A stretch of DNA of 64,000 bases from Mimachlamys varia (taxonomy: Eukaryota > Mollusca > Bivalvia > Pectinida > Pectinidae), in assembly GCA_947623455.1 (NCBI GenBank), contig OX392538.1, positions 37,246,001 to 37,310,000 of the forward strand. Direction: 5' to 3'. Below the pieces are notes generated by a model, which was given only the letters and a program-made list of their open reading frames with translations, was not told the DNA's origin and made no database searches. Positions 29,890 to 40,791 of this stretch are shown in pieces. A program made the position numbers and the translations under genes. The stretch's first letter is position 1; each line of letters opens with the position of its first letter.

Positions 29890-31968
29890 AACAAGAGGCC
29901 CAACGGGCCTTAACGGTCATCTGACTACCAATTGTAAAATCACTATGAAAATATGTGTAGTCATTAAATCAAGTTATAATATGCCTGTATAGATTGCCAA
30001 GTTCAAGATAGTGGCCTTCTTGGATTTCTGATGGGCTTGAAAAATAACAACACTTTGTTGGGACCATCTCAGGATATCATTTCTGGCAAGTTTCAGCTTA
30101 TTCCTAGTGAGTAAACTTGACAACAAACCCTTTTGGCCCCTGTGACCTTGAATGAATGTCAGGGTCATTTCTTTAAACAAACTTGACACACCTTTATCTC
30201 AGCATGCCACAAGCCCAATATCACATCTCTGTGCCTTTTGGTTATTCAGAAAAAGTTGTTTTAAAGATTTTGACCCTTTTGGCCCCTGTGACCTTGAATG
30301 AAGTTCAAGGTCATTTATTTGAACAAACTTGGTAGACCTTTATCCCAGCATGCCACAGGCCTAATATCAGGTCTCTGAGCCTTTTAGTTATTCAGAAGAA
30401 GTTGTTTAAAGATTATGACCGTTTTGGCCTCTGTGACCTTGAATGAAGGTCAAGGTCATTTCTTTGAACAAACTTGGTAGCCCTTTATCCCAGCATGCCA
30501 CAGGCCAAATATCAGGTCTCTGGGCCTTTTGGTTATTCAGAAGAAGTTGTTTAAAGATTATGACCGTTTTGGTCCCTGTGACCTTGAATGAAAGTCAAGA
30601 TCATTTCTTTAAACAAACTTGGTAGCCCTTTATCCCAGCATGCCACAGGCCCAATATCAGGTCTCTGGGCCTTTTGGTTATTCAGGAGAAGTCGTTTAAA
30701 GATTATGACCGTTTTGGCCCCTGTGACCTTGAATGAAAGTCAAGGTCATTTCTTTGAACAAACTTGGTAGCCCTTTATCCCAGCATGCCACAGGCCCAAT
30801 ATTAGGTATCTGGGCCTTTTGGTTATTCAGAAGAAAATGTTTAAAGATTATGACCGTTTTGGCCCCAGTGACCTTGAATGAAAGTCAAGGTCATTTCTTT
30901 GAACAAACTTGGTAGCCCTTTATCCCAGCATGCCACAGGCCCAATATTAGATCTCTGGGCCTTTTGGTTATTCAGAAGAAAATGTTTAAAGATTATGACC
31001 GTTTTGGCCCCAGTGACCTTGAATGAAAAGTCAAGGTCATTTCTTTGAACAAACTTGGTAGCCCTTTATCCCAGCATGCCACAGGCCCAATATCAGGTCT
31101 CTGGGCCTTTTGGTTATTCAGAAGAAGTTGTTTAAAGATTATGACCGTTTTGGCCCCTGTGACCTTGAATGAAAGTCAAGGTCATTTCTTTGAACAAACT
31201 TGGTAGTCCTTTATCCCAGCATGCCACAGGCCCAATATTAGGTCTCTGTGCCTTTTGGTTATTCAGAAGAAGTCGTTTAAAAATTATGACCGTTTTGTCC
31301 CCTGTGACCTTGAATGAAGGTCAAGGTCATTTCTTTGAACAAACTTGGTAGCCCTTTATCTCAGCATAGCATAGGACCAATATCAGGTCTCTGGGCCTTT
31401 TGGTTATTCAGAAGAAGTTGTTTAAAAAGATTTTGACCTTTTTGGCCCCTGTGACCTTGAATGAAGGTCAAGGTCATTTCTTTGAACAAACTTGGTACCC
31501 CTTTATCCCAGCATAACACAGGCCAAATATCAGGTCTCTGGGCCTTTTGGTTATTCAGAAGAAGTCGTTCAAAGATTTTGACCTTTTTGGCCCCTGTGAC
31601 CTTGAATGAAGGTCAAGGTCAATTGTTTGAACAAACTTGGTACCCCTTTATCCCAGCATGCCACAGGCCCAATATTAGGTCTCTGGGCCTTTTGGTTATT
31701 CAGAAGAAGTCGTTCAAAGATTTTGACCTTTTTGGCCCCTGTGACCTTGAATGAAGGTCAAGGTCATTTGTTTGAACAAACTTGGTACCCCTTCATCCCA
31801 GCATGGCACAAGCCCAATATTGGGTCTATGGGCCTTTTGGTTTATGAGAAGAAGATGTTTAAATGGAAAAGTTTACGGACGGCGCACGACGCACGACGCA
31901 CGGCGCACGACGACGGACGAAGCATGATGACTATAGGTCATCCTGACCCTTCGGGTCAGATGACCTAA
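29890..31968 (+). mobile_element. Composite element 1 (AACAAGAGGCCC ... GACCTAA) with 145-bp array
   Basis: The left end AACAAGAGGCCCAACGGGCC is followed by TTAACGGTCATCTGAC. The right end has a hairpin CTGACCCTTCGGGTCAG followed by ATGACCTAA. Between them is a ~145-bp tandem array of about 12 units (about 30100-31860). Each unit carries TGACCTTGAATGA(A)AGTCAAGGTCA-like sequence and CCTTTTGGTTATTCAGAAGA. A 60-residue ORF recurs in successive frames because 145 is not a multiple of three; it is not a gene. A CGACGCACGACGCACGGCGC stretch precedes the hairpin. Confidence 0.85.
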
Positions 31969-32647
31969 AAAGAAAACAGGAACATTGGGGATGGGGGTGG
32001 CTTATTATATTTGTTGTTAGTGTTTTTACCTCGGGTTGCAATATCAAACCCATTAACATTATAGATATGTATGTCTTATAGGGGTAAATCCTATGTATGG
32101 TTTTTCATTGTATATATATTTTCTTATGTCAACATAATGTATTGAATACCCAAATATCCGGCGGGAATCAAAACCCAATAGTGAGGTACATGTACATGTA
32201 TATACAAATTTGTATATATAATATATATTGAATACCCAAATATCCGGCTGGAATATTAATTTGGAAGATCCGATAACGGATATTGTATCATAAAACTTTT
32301 TTTTGGTTTCAGACGTAATCACCTTTTTTTTCCAAAAATGTACTTGAAGGCTCTGTGCTGAGATTCAGATTGATGGACTGAAGAGTCTCCATCCAATTGG
32401 TCAGCTGCTGTTGTCCCCTTGCCAGTTTAGCTGTCTCAGAATTTATACGTTGTTCTCTAGGTTAATCATAAATGGCAGCAGGATACCCATTAAGGGTGAA
32501 GATGACTTTACTGTCAAATTGACATATCCCAGTTTCTACATTTTTGCATGCAGAAACCAGATTTTCATCAGATTGGAGAGATCACGTAACACACACATAT
32601 GCTGCACCATTTTTTTCTTTTGAAGAATGAGAAAAAAGAGTTTGTAA
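31969..32647. other. Intergenic with a small duplicated motif
   Basis: TTGAATACCCAAATATCCGG occurs at about 32139 and again at about 32228, each followed by a GGGAAT/TGGAAT sequence. Nothing else is recognised. Confidence 0.45.
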
Positions 32648-33560
32648 TATGACAGGGGCAACTTAGTCTTACAAAGGGCTTCTGCAGCTACTACCAAAGG
32701 CATATCTGTATATAGGGCTGCCAGGATGTACAGTGTACTCGACTCAACACTGAGAGACCGCACACGGGGCAACGCCAATGTTGATTCTAAAATTGGGTTT
32801 GAGAAAATGTGTTCTCAATGTGAAGAGCAACAGTTGATTGACCATATAAAATATATGAAAAGCTATGGCTATAGCAAATCGTCAATTCAACACATTGCAA
32901 GGAATTTGGCCGTTTCCCTCGGCAAAACTGTAAAAGCCAGACAATTTTAGCAACTGTTGGTTTTATGAAAAGATGACCTGAGGTAAAAAAAAGAAGAAAA
33001 ATACCAAAGCGTCAACAAAACCATAATCCGAAGAGTAAGCGTCTTCTGCTTCATCGACGACACCCGCCATGGAAATATCCAAGTAAGCATCATCCCTCAA
33101 AATGATAACCGAGTCATCATTGTCAATCACAACAAGTAAGTACAGTAATAATCAAACTCAAAAACGTCTATCTTCATACCACACAAAGATACAGACTCGT
33201 ATGGGAACAAAAACAAGTCGGCCAAAGCTGGTGCTCCGCAAAAGCTTACAATAAGCAAAGCCAAGTCTGCATTCTGAGGAAAACATACAGAAATACTTTA
33301 ATGAATTATCCAATTTTGTCATCAAATGGCTTGTTAGATAAACCTTAGAGAATATACAACATTGACGAGACAGGTAAAAGTACAGAGCACTCTACTCCTA
33401 AAATTGGGTTTTTGCATCCACACAAGGTCAGCAACAGTTACAATAATAGCCGGAGGAAATGTCATCGGTAATCAAATTCCTCCCTATTATGTTTGTCCAG
33501 GGAAGGAGCATCTCCAGGTTCTGCAGGAGAAACACAGCAGTTTTTTTTATAATTACTTGA
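32648..33560 (+). pseudogene. pogo/Tigger-like (DDE_1) transposase pseudogene
   Basis: 32648-32950 reads a helix-turn-helix N terminus: VYRAARMYSVLDSTLRDRTR and later EEQQLIDHIKYMKSYGY, typical of the psq/CENP-B-type DNA-binding half. After about 400 bases of unrelated DNA, YNIDETG (about 33356) opens the catalytic DDE_1 domain, with its first Asp in the NIDETG motif. After a frameshift near 33420, GNVIGNQIPPYYVCPGKEH follows. The catalytic core is then lost. Part of the inserted DNA (about 33000-33240) matches the 3' end of the reverse transcriptase element at 40560-40830. The gene is dead. Confidence 0.7.
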
Positions 33561-34652
33561 CTTCTCATTTTGCAACCAATGTAATATACCAGAAAGGAAA
33601 AACCGCCCACCCACACTTATATATAAGTGTTTTCTTTTTCAGTCACATTTTGATTTATAACATAACTTTTAAAAATCAAATGAAATATCTTAACAAAACA
33701 ATAGAAACTGAAAAAATTCTCAAACATTATTGAAAAATAGAAATTTCTCATTTTTAATTTTTTTTTCATTATTAATTTTTTTATTGTATTGTATGCTATT
33801 TATTCCAAAATTTCTATTTTGTAAATAGTTCTATTTAATAATACTAATATGTAACAATGAATAAATAAATGAACAAAACACAATGCCCCAATTATCAGAG
33901 AAGCCTTAGGTTTTTATAAGGCTACTCTGCACGAGTTGTTATTATAACCTTTATAATTTAGCATTATATAATTATGAAACACCGTATACAAATACTACCT
34001 TCTACTTTCACTGAAAAACTCGCATTCATGTCCACATGCACCTATGGTCTATTGAGACAACGACCATGATGTCTTGATTGACTTAAAGTGTTCAAATATC
34101 ATATAGAATAATTCAGGGGTGTAAAAATCAACTATCCCGACGCCCAGGACTACCAAACTAATGATGATGCAGGACATTGTCGTTTCTTTCACGTGTAGTT
34201 ACGTGACAGTAAGAACCATTCAAAACTGAGATAAAATTGAAAGTCTACTGTATACTAACCACCAAAATAGCCTCCTTGTTCCAAATCATTCTTTTATTTG
34301 ATTAAGTGTGTGGGGTACAGATATGGAGTTAATCTTAGCAAAAGCCGACCAAGGGTTGTTTATGATAATTTATAATAGTGAAACCAAAATCCGGACTAAT
34401 TTTTCAGGAAGAGGATTGTTTTAACCATTTTTTGATAACTTTTAGGGTATTCATTGTTAAATAACAAGTTAAAATTGATTTAATTATGTGAAAGGAAAGC
34501 ATATATCTACTTCTGTTTCTGTATTTCTCCCATAAGTGATTGTCACCACACATATTGGACAGAAATACGGTGACGGGGTGGCAAGGTTACAAAATCATTG
34601 TAAAAAAACATATTGGAATGCACTATTTTGATGATATAGCAAGTATTTTGTT
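33561..34652. other. Intergenic, nothing recognised
   Basis: Very AT-rich sequence without a supported gene. Confidence 0.4.
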
Positions 34653-35987
34653 AACAAGAGGCCCATGGGCCTTAACGGTCACCTGATGTTTGACATGAAA
34701 AAGAAATATGGGAATGCTGAGATGAATATTTATAACAATACATTGTAGCATATCTGGGAGTGGAAAAAATGAATTTTTGAAATGATGTCAATTTAACCCT
34801 ATTAGGCCCCACCCCTCAGGCACCTGGGGGTCAGTCAGTGTCAATATGTGCGTACTACTCAAAAGTCATGTCATATTGATAATTTCAACCAAATTTGCAT
34901 CATTTCTTATGGCAATTAAACAAATAATGCAAAAAAGTGTTTTTTTCTGCCAATATACTATAGTAAACTTAACCCCCTCCACAGGGGGAGATGCAAGACC
35001 CAAGAGTCATGAAATTCACAATTTTGGTAAAGAACCTTAAAACCAGTCCATCTATGAAGAGTATTTGATTCCAACATATCTGGGAGAAGAGAAGAAGATT
35101 TTTGAAATTTTTGTCAATTTGACCCTTTTTGGCCCCGCCCTCCAGCCCCTGGGGGTCAACTAGGGCCAACATATACATACCATCAAAGTGTTATCCCATG
35201 CTGATAATTTTATACAAGTTAGAATGAATTCCAATACAAATCCAACAAATAATAGTCAAAAATGTGATTTCCCTATATAAACTATAGTAAAGTTTACCCC
35301 CTTCCCAGGGGCAAACATGAGACCCCAGGGTCATAAAATTCACAATTTTGGTAAAGCACCTTAAGACCCTTCCATCTATGAAGAGTATTTGATTCTACCA
35401 TATCTAAGAGTAGAGGAGAAGATTTTTGAAATTTTTGTAAATTTTACCCTTTTTGGCCCCGCCCTGCAGGCCCCTGGGGGTCAACTAGGGCCAACATGTA
35501 CATACCATCAAAGTGTCATCCCATGCTGATAATTTTATACAAGTTAGAATGAATTCCAATACAAATCCAACAAATAATAGTCAAAAATGTGATTTCCCTA
35601 TATAAACTATAGTAAAGTTTACCCTCTCCCCAGGGGCAAACATGAGACCCCAGGGTCATGAAATTCACAATTTTGGTAAAGCCCCTTAAGACCCTTCTAT
35701 CTATGAAGAGTGTTTGATTCTACCATATCTGAGAGTAGAGGAGAAGATTTTGTCAATTTTACCCTTTTTGGGCCCGCCCCGCATGCCCCTGGGGGGTGGG
35801 GACCATATAATTCACAATTTTGGTTCATCCTCAGCCATGGAAGCTTCCTGTAAAAATTCATTGAATTTGGTTCAGTGGTTATGGAGGAGAAGTCGAAAAG
35901 TAAAAAGTTTACGGACGCACGACGGACGACGACGGACAAAAGGCGATTAGAATATGCCACTTGAGACTTCGTCTCAGGTGACCCAAT
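34653..35987 (+). mobile_element. Composite element 4 (AACAAGAGGCCC ... GGTGACCC) with ~326-bp array
   Basis: It begins AACAAGAGGCCCATGGGCC then TTAACGGTCACCTGA, and ends GGCGATTAGAATATGCCAC, GAGACTTCGTCTC hairpin, AGGTGACCC. The interior has about three ~326-bp units (GTGATTTCCCTATATAAACT near 35263 and 35589) with TTTGGCCCCGCCC motifs. It is the same architecture as the other composite elements but a different array and a variant terminal hairpin. Confidence 0.8.
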
Positions 35988-36009
35988 AAAACCATGACAA
36001 AATTTCAAA

Positions 36010-36330
36010 ATTTTTACTCATTTTTCATGGTTTGAAATGTGCTGACATTTTCTATAAAGCGTGGAAAACATTTGCAGACATTGTTCGAAAGTGTGGAAAA
36101 AATGCATTTCGTCCAACAATTTCCATAAGTATGGACAATATCCGAAGAAAAGACACACCTATGTACAAAATCCGCGGACATTTTTTGTCGGACATATAAC
36201 GATGTCCATGGAAATCCATGGATTCTGATACATTTCTCTGGCATTCCAAGGAAATTCCATGTATTTCCACGGAAAAATGATACCCAGCCAAAATATTTTC
36301 GGACAATCTACACCCGGGTATTACACTATT
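36010..36330 (-). repeat. Repeat related to 12353-12625
   Basis: The - strand begins ACCCGGGTGTAGATTGTCC and continues with CGAAAATATT and CCATGGAAAT-type motifs, as in the 12.4-kb copy. The match is strongest at the ACACCCGGGT end. Confidence 0.55.
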
Positions 36331-36934
36331 TGAGACCCCTCCTTTAGGGAGAGCTAGCATGTTCACAGGTGATGCTCACCCTTTATTGATTTTTATTTAC
36401 GACACATTTTTCGAGTTACAGTCGTGTCATCACGTATTAAGAACTTGGCTAGAGATTAATCTGGTAAAATGAGCAAAACTATCAGAAATTGTACATCCAT
36501 AGACTGTGGCGCGGATTGGTGACCGAGATGATTTTGGACTTGTCCATGTAAAGTTTCCTTGCTACACAAAGTCTCCAACAATATATGTCCATCAATAACA
36601 ATATGTATATGATTTCTTCAAGACAATTGACCTTGCCTCGTACACTTCAAATGTCTCATTTGTGCCACAATGACTTCTCTGTACAGTTTGAACATCTAAC
36701 TCTTGTTGCAGGTTCCATTAACAATAGTAAACAATTATGCAATCTGAGGAAGCCTCCGACATCTTTAGGCCATAGCCCTCATCCAAAGTGAATTTTTTGA
36801 CAAGAGAAAAGCAATAATTGAAGTCAGCTTGCAAATTTAATAATCCAAACAATAATTTACACTGAAATTTAAAACGTACAAAGTTTTTATTACAAGTAAT
36901 CGGTTTTCTTAATGTTCTTTTATTAAAGTCTTTT
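36331..36934. other. Intergenic, nothing recognised
   Basis: No feature could be supported here. Confidence 0.4.
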
Positions 36935-39900
36935 TTAGGTCATCTGACCCAAAGGGTCAAGATGACCTATAGTTACCGTGCTTCGTCCGTCGTCGTCCGC
37001 CGTCCGCCGTGCGCCGTCCGCCGTCAGCCGTCCGCCGTGCGCCGTCCGCCGTCCGCCGTCCGTAAACTTTTCACATTTCAAACTTCTTCTCAAGTTCTAC
37101 CAATGGGAATAAGCTGAAACTTAGCTGAAATGATCCTGAGATGGTCCTGACCAAGTGTTGTTATTTTTCGGGTCGGTCCGAAATCCAAGATGGCCGCCAG
37201 AGCCGCCATCTTGAAAAACACATTTTCAACTTCTTCTCAAGTTCTACCAGTGGGAATAAGATGAAACTTAGCTGAAATGATCCTGAGATGGTCCTGACCA
37301 AGTGTTGTTATTTTTCGGGTCGGTCCGAAATCCAAGATGGCCACCATAGCCGACATCTTGAAAAACACATATTAAACTTCTTCTACAGTTCCACTGGTAC
37401 CTGTGAGCTGAAAATTGGTAGGGATGTTCAGGAAGGGCAGCCCATAAAATGTTGTTATTTTTCGGGTCCGAAAAACTCTCGACATTTGTGCCATAGCGGC
37501 CATTTTGTGACATGATTGCGCAATCACTGTTTTCCTAAACAACACCTATTTTAAACTTCTTCTTAAGTTCTACCACTGGGGTTAAGCTGAAACTTGGCTG
37601 AAATGATCCTGAGATAGTCCTGACCAAGTGTTGTTATTTTTCGGGTCGGTCCGAAATCCAAGATGGCCGCCAGAGCCGCCATCTTGAAAAACACATTTTC
37701 AACTTCTTCTCAAGTTCTACCAGTGGGAATAAGCTGAAACTTAGCTGAAATGATCCTGAGATGGTCTTGACCAAGTGTTGTTATTTTTCGGGTCGGTCCG
37801 AAATCCAAGATGGCCGCCATAGCCGACATCTTGAAAAACACATATTAAACTTCTTCTACAGTTCCACTGGTACCTGTGAGCTGAAAATTGGTAGGGATGT
37901 TCAGGAAAGGGCAGCCCATAAAATGTTGTTATTTTTCGGGTCCGAAAAACTCTCGACATTTGTGCCATGGCGGCCATTTTGTGACATGATTGCGCAATCA
38001 CTGTTTTCCTGAACAACACCTATTTTAAACTTCTTCTTAAGTTCTACCACTGGGATTAAGCTGAAACTTGGCTGAAATGATCCTGAGATAGTCCTGACCA
38101 AGTGTTGTTATTTTTCGGGTCGGTCCGAAATCCAAGATGGCCGCCAGAGCCGCCATCTTGAAAAACACATTTTCAACTTCTTCTCAAGTTCTACCAGTGG
38201 GATTAAGATGAAACTTAGCTGAAATGATCCTGAGATGGTCCTGACCAAGTGTTGTTATTTTTCGGGTCGGTCCGAAATCCAAGATGGCCGCCATAGCCGA
38301 CATCTTGAAAAACACATATTAAACTTCTTCTACAGTTCCACTGGTACCTGTGAGCTGAAAATTGGTAGGGATGTTCAGGAAGGGCAGCCCATAAAATGTT
38401 GTTATTTTTCGGGTCCGAAAAACTCTTGACATTTGTGCCATGGCGGCCATTTTGTGACATGATTGCGCAATCACTGTTTTCCTGAAAAACACCTATTTTA
38501 AACTTCTTCTTAAGTTCTACCACTGGGATTAAGCTGAAACTTGGCTGAAATGATCCTGAGATAGTCCTGACCAAGTGTTGTTATTTTTTGGGTTGGTCCA
38601 AAATCCAAGATGGCCGCCAGAGCCGCCATCTTGAAAAACACATTTCAAAATTTCTCTCAAGTTTCACCTGTGGGATTAAGCTGAAACTTGGCTGAAATTA
38701 TCCTGAGATGGTCCTGACCATGAGTTGTTACTTTTCGGTCGGTTCGAAATCCCAAGATGGCCGCCATGGCCGCCATCTTACAAAACACATTTCCAACTTC
38801 TTCTCAAGTTTCACCTGTGGGATTAAGCTAAAACTTGGCTGAAGTGATTCTGAGATTGTCCTGACCAAGCGTTGTTATTTTTCAGGTTGGTCGGAAATCC
38901 AAGATGGCCGCCAGAGCCGCCATCTTGAAAAACACATTTCAAACTTCTTCTCAAGTTATACCTGTGTGATTAAGCTGAAACTTGGCTGACATGATCCTGA
39001 GATGGTCCTGATCAAGTATTGTTACTTTTTGGGTCGGTCCGAAATCCAAGATGGCTGCCAGAGCCGCAATCTTGAAAAACACGTTTCCAACTTCTTATCA
39101 AGTTCTACCACTGGGATTAAGCTGAAAATTGGCTGAAATGATCCTGAGATGGTCCTGACCAAGTGTTGTTACATTTCGGGTTGGTCCAAAATCCAAGATG
39201 GCCGCCAGATTCGCCATCTTGAAAAACAAAATTGCCGTCCGTAAACTTTTCACATTTTAAACTTCTTCTCAAGTTCAACTCCTTCTTTCTGTACACATGC
39301 GCAGTACATTATAACTAAAGTGTGTTCGGTTGAACTCTAGTAGACTACAGTAACTATAGTCGGCAATCGAACTCGCCCATTGTCACAAATCTAAGATGGC
39401 CGCCACATATGTCATTTTGAACTTCTCAAGTTCTACCAGTGACATTGAGCTGAACCTTGCAAAAATTATCCTCAGATAGTCCCAACCAAATGTTATTTAT
39501 CGGGTCCGTCAGACATCCAAGATGGCTGCCACAGCCCCCATTTTGAATACACATTTAAAACTTTTCATAGAAAAATGATCCCCAGATAGTCCCAACCAAA
39601 TGTTGTTATTTCTCCAGTCCGTCAGAGATCCAAGATGGCTGCAACAGCCCCCATTTTGCATCCACATCTAACACTTTCCATGATCTGAAACTTGCCTAAA
39701 ATGATTCTGACCAAATGTTATTTTTCGCACTGTTCCGAAGAAATCCATGATCATCACCATCTTGAAAACCACATTTGTGTGGCATATTGTTACATGATTG
39801 TATTACTAATTCCTAGAGGAGAGGAATTTATATAAGCTATTAGCTTTTTTTCCAATCCTCACTATTTGTATAATTTCTATATATGTAATATACATGTACA

Positions 39901-39990
39901 CTGATGGAAATAAAATATTGTTTAAACTAATTCCATAATGGTATCACAATTGGTAGTCAGATGACCGTTAAGGCCCTTGGGCCTCTTGTT
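36935..39990 (-). mobile_element. Composite element 2 with AAGATGGCCGCC array
   Basis: Inverted relative to element 1. It begins TTAGGTCATCTGACCC and ends GGCCCTTGGGCCTCTTGTT. After a GC-rich CGTCCGCCGT run, a ~150-bp tandem array fills 37080-39230. A 473-bp higher-order period is visible at 37288, 37761 and 38235. Most units contain CCAAGATGGCCGCCA followed by GCCGCCATCTTG, and TGTTGTTATTTTTCGGGTC. The unique tail (39230-39990) is nearly identical to 55650-56402. The ORFs inside are by-products of the array. Confidence 0.88.
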
Positions 39991-40069
39991 ATATCATACA
40001 TTTTGGTTTGGTTTGTTTGAACGTACTTTTAACAACCGATGTCATTTAAGGACGGCATCCCGGTGTATG

Positions 40070-40260
40070 CTACATGTATGCGAGTATGTGTCAAGTGCGT
40101 GTGTATTTGGGTGGATGCGGTATGTTCGTTTAAGCCTTCTTGTGATAGTCCGATTTAAAGTGCTACCACACTGAAGTATACTACCGAAGGGCCCCAGCAG
40201 AACACCCCACCCGGTCACATTATACTTACAACGGGCGAACCAATCGTGCCCACAATTGAA
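40070..40260. repeat. Interspersed repeat, second copy of 12120-12350
   Basis: It matches the 12-kb copy through AGTGCTACCACACTGAAGTA, GAAGGGCCCCAGCAGAA and ACTTACAACGGG. No ORF. Confidence 0.65.
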
Positions 40261-40791
40261 TGTTCACTGCAGGTGTCTACTTTGTGCCACAATTGCCTTT
40301 GTACAGAGTTTGAACACATGAATCTTGAGGCAGGTAACAGAAATATTAGCCGACACTTTTGCAAGCCGAGGACATTTTTTGGCCATAGGTTTTGTTGACG
40401 CTTTATTATTCTCTGATTTTGTTTTCTTATGTACTGACTTATTATAACCATTATTACCAGAGTTTCTTACGGGTAACTCTTAAAATTGGCAAAGAATATA
40501 TGTAAGGAGAGAGAGTCGTTCAGTACTTATACGTGTGAAAATAAATAAGAGAATACCGAAGCGTTAACAAAATCATAATCCAAACTCAAAATCGATTAAA
40601 CCAGGGGCAAAATTTGAACAAAGGAAAGATTTACATGGAGACCCTTGCAAAAGTACAAGAAAATAAGACCAGGTGTTCCGGAAGAGTAAGCGTCTTCTGC
40701 TCCATCGACGACAACCGCCATTCAAATCTTTGTCACATCCAAGTAAACATCAAGTTCTCAAAATGAGAACCGAGTATCATTGGCAACCACA

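Noticed and set aside
30443..31968. A series of 60-residue ORFs with the same protein (MKVK..SLNKLG...)
   Set aside because: They arise in rotating frames from the 145-bp array, whose period is not a multiple of three. They lack family resemblance and run through the repeat unit itself.
29890..31968. Helitron ends (CTAA after a hairpin)
   Set aside because: The hairpin plus CTAA resembles a Helitron 3' end, but the spacing is short, there is no TC start, insertion is not between A and T, and element 5 lacks the hairpin.
37268..38574. Recurrent 75-119 residue ORFs on both strands (also 53688-54846)
   Set aside because: They are by-products of the AAGATGGCCGCC array and repeat at its 473-bp period.
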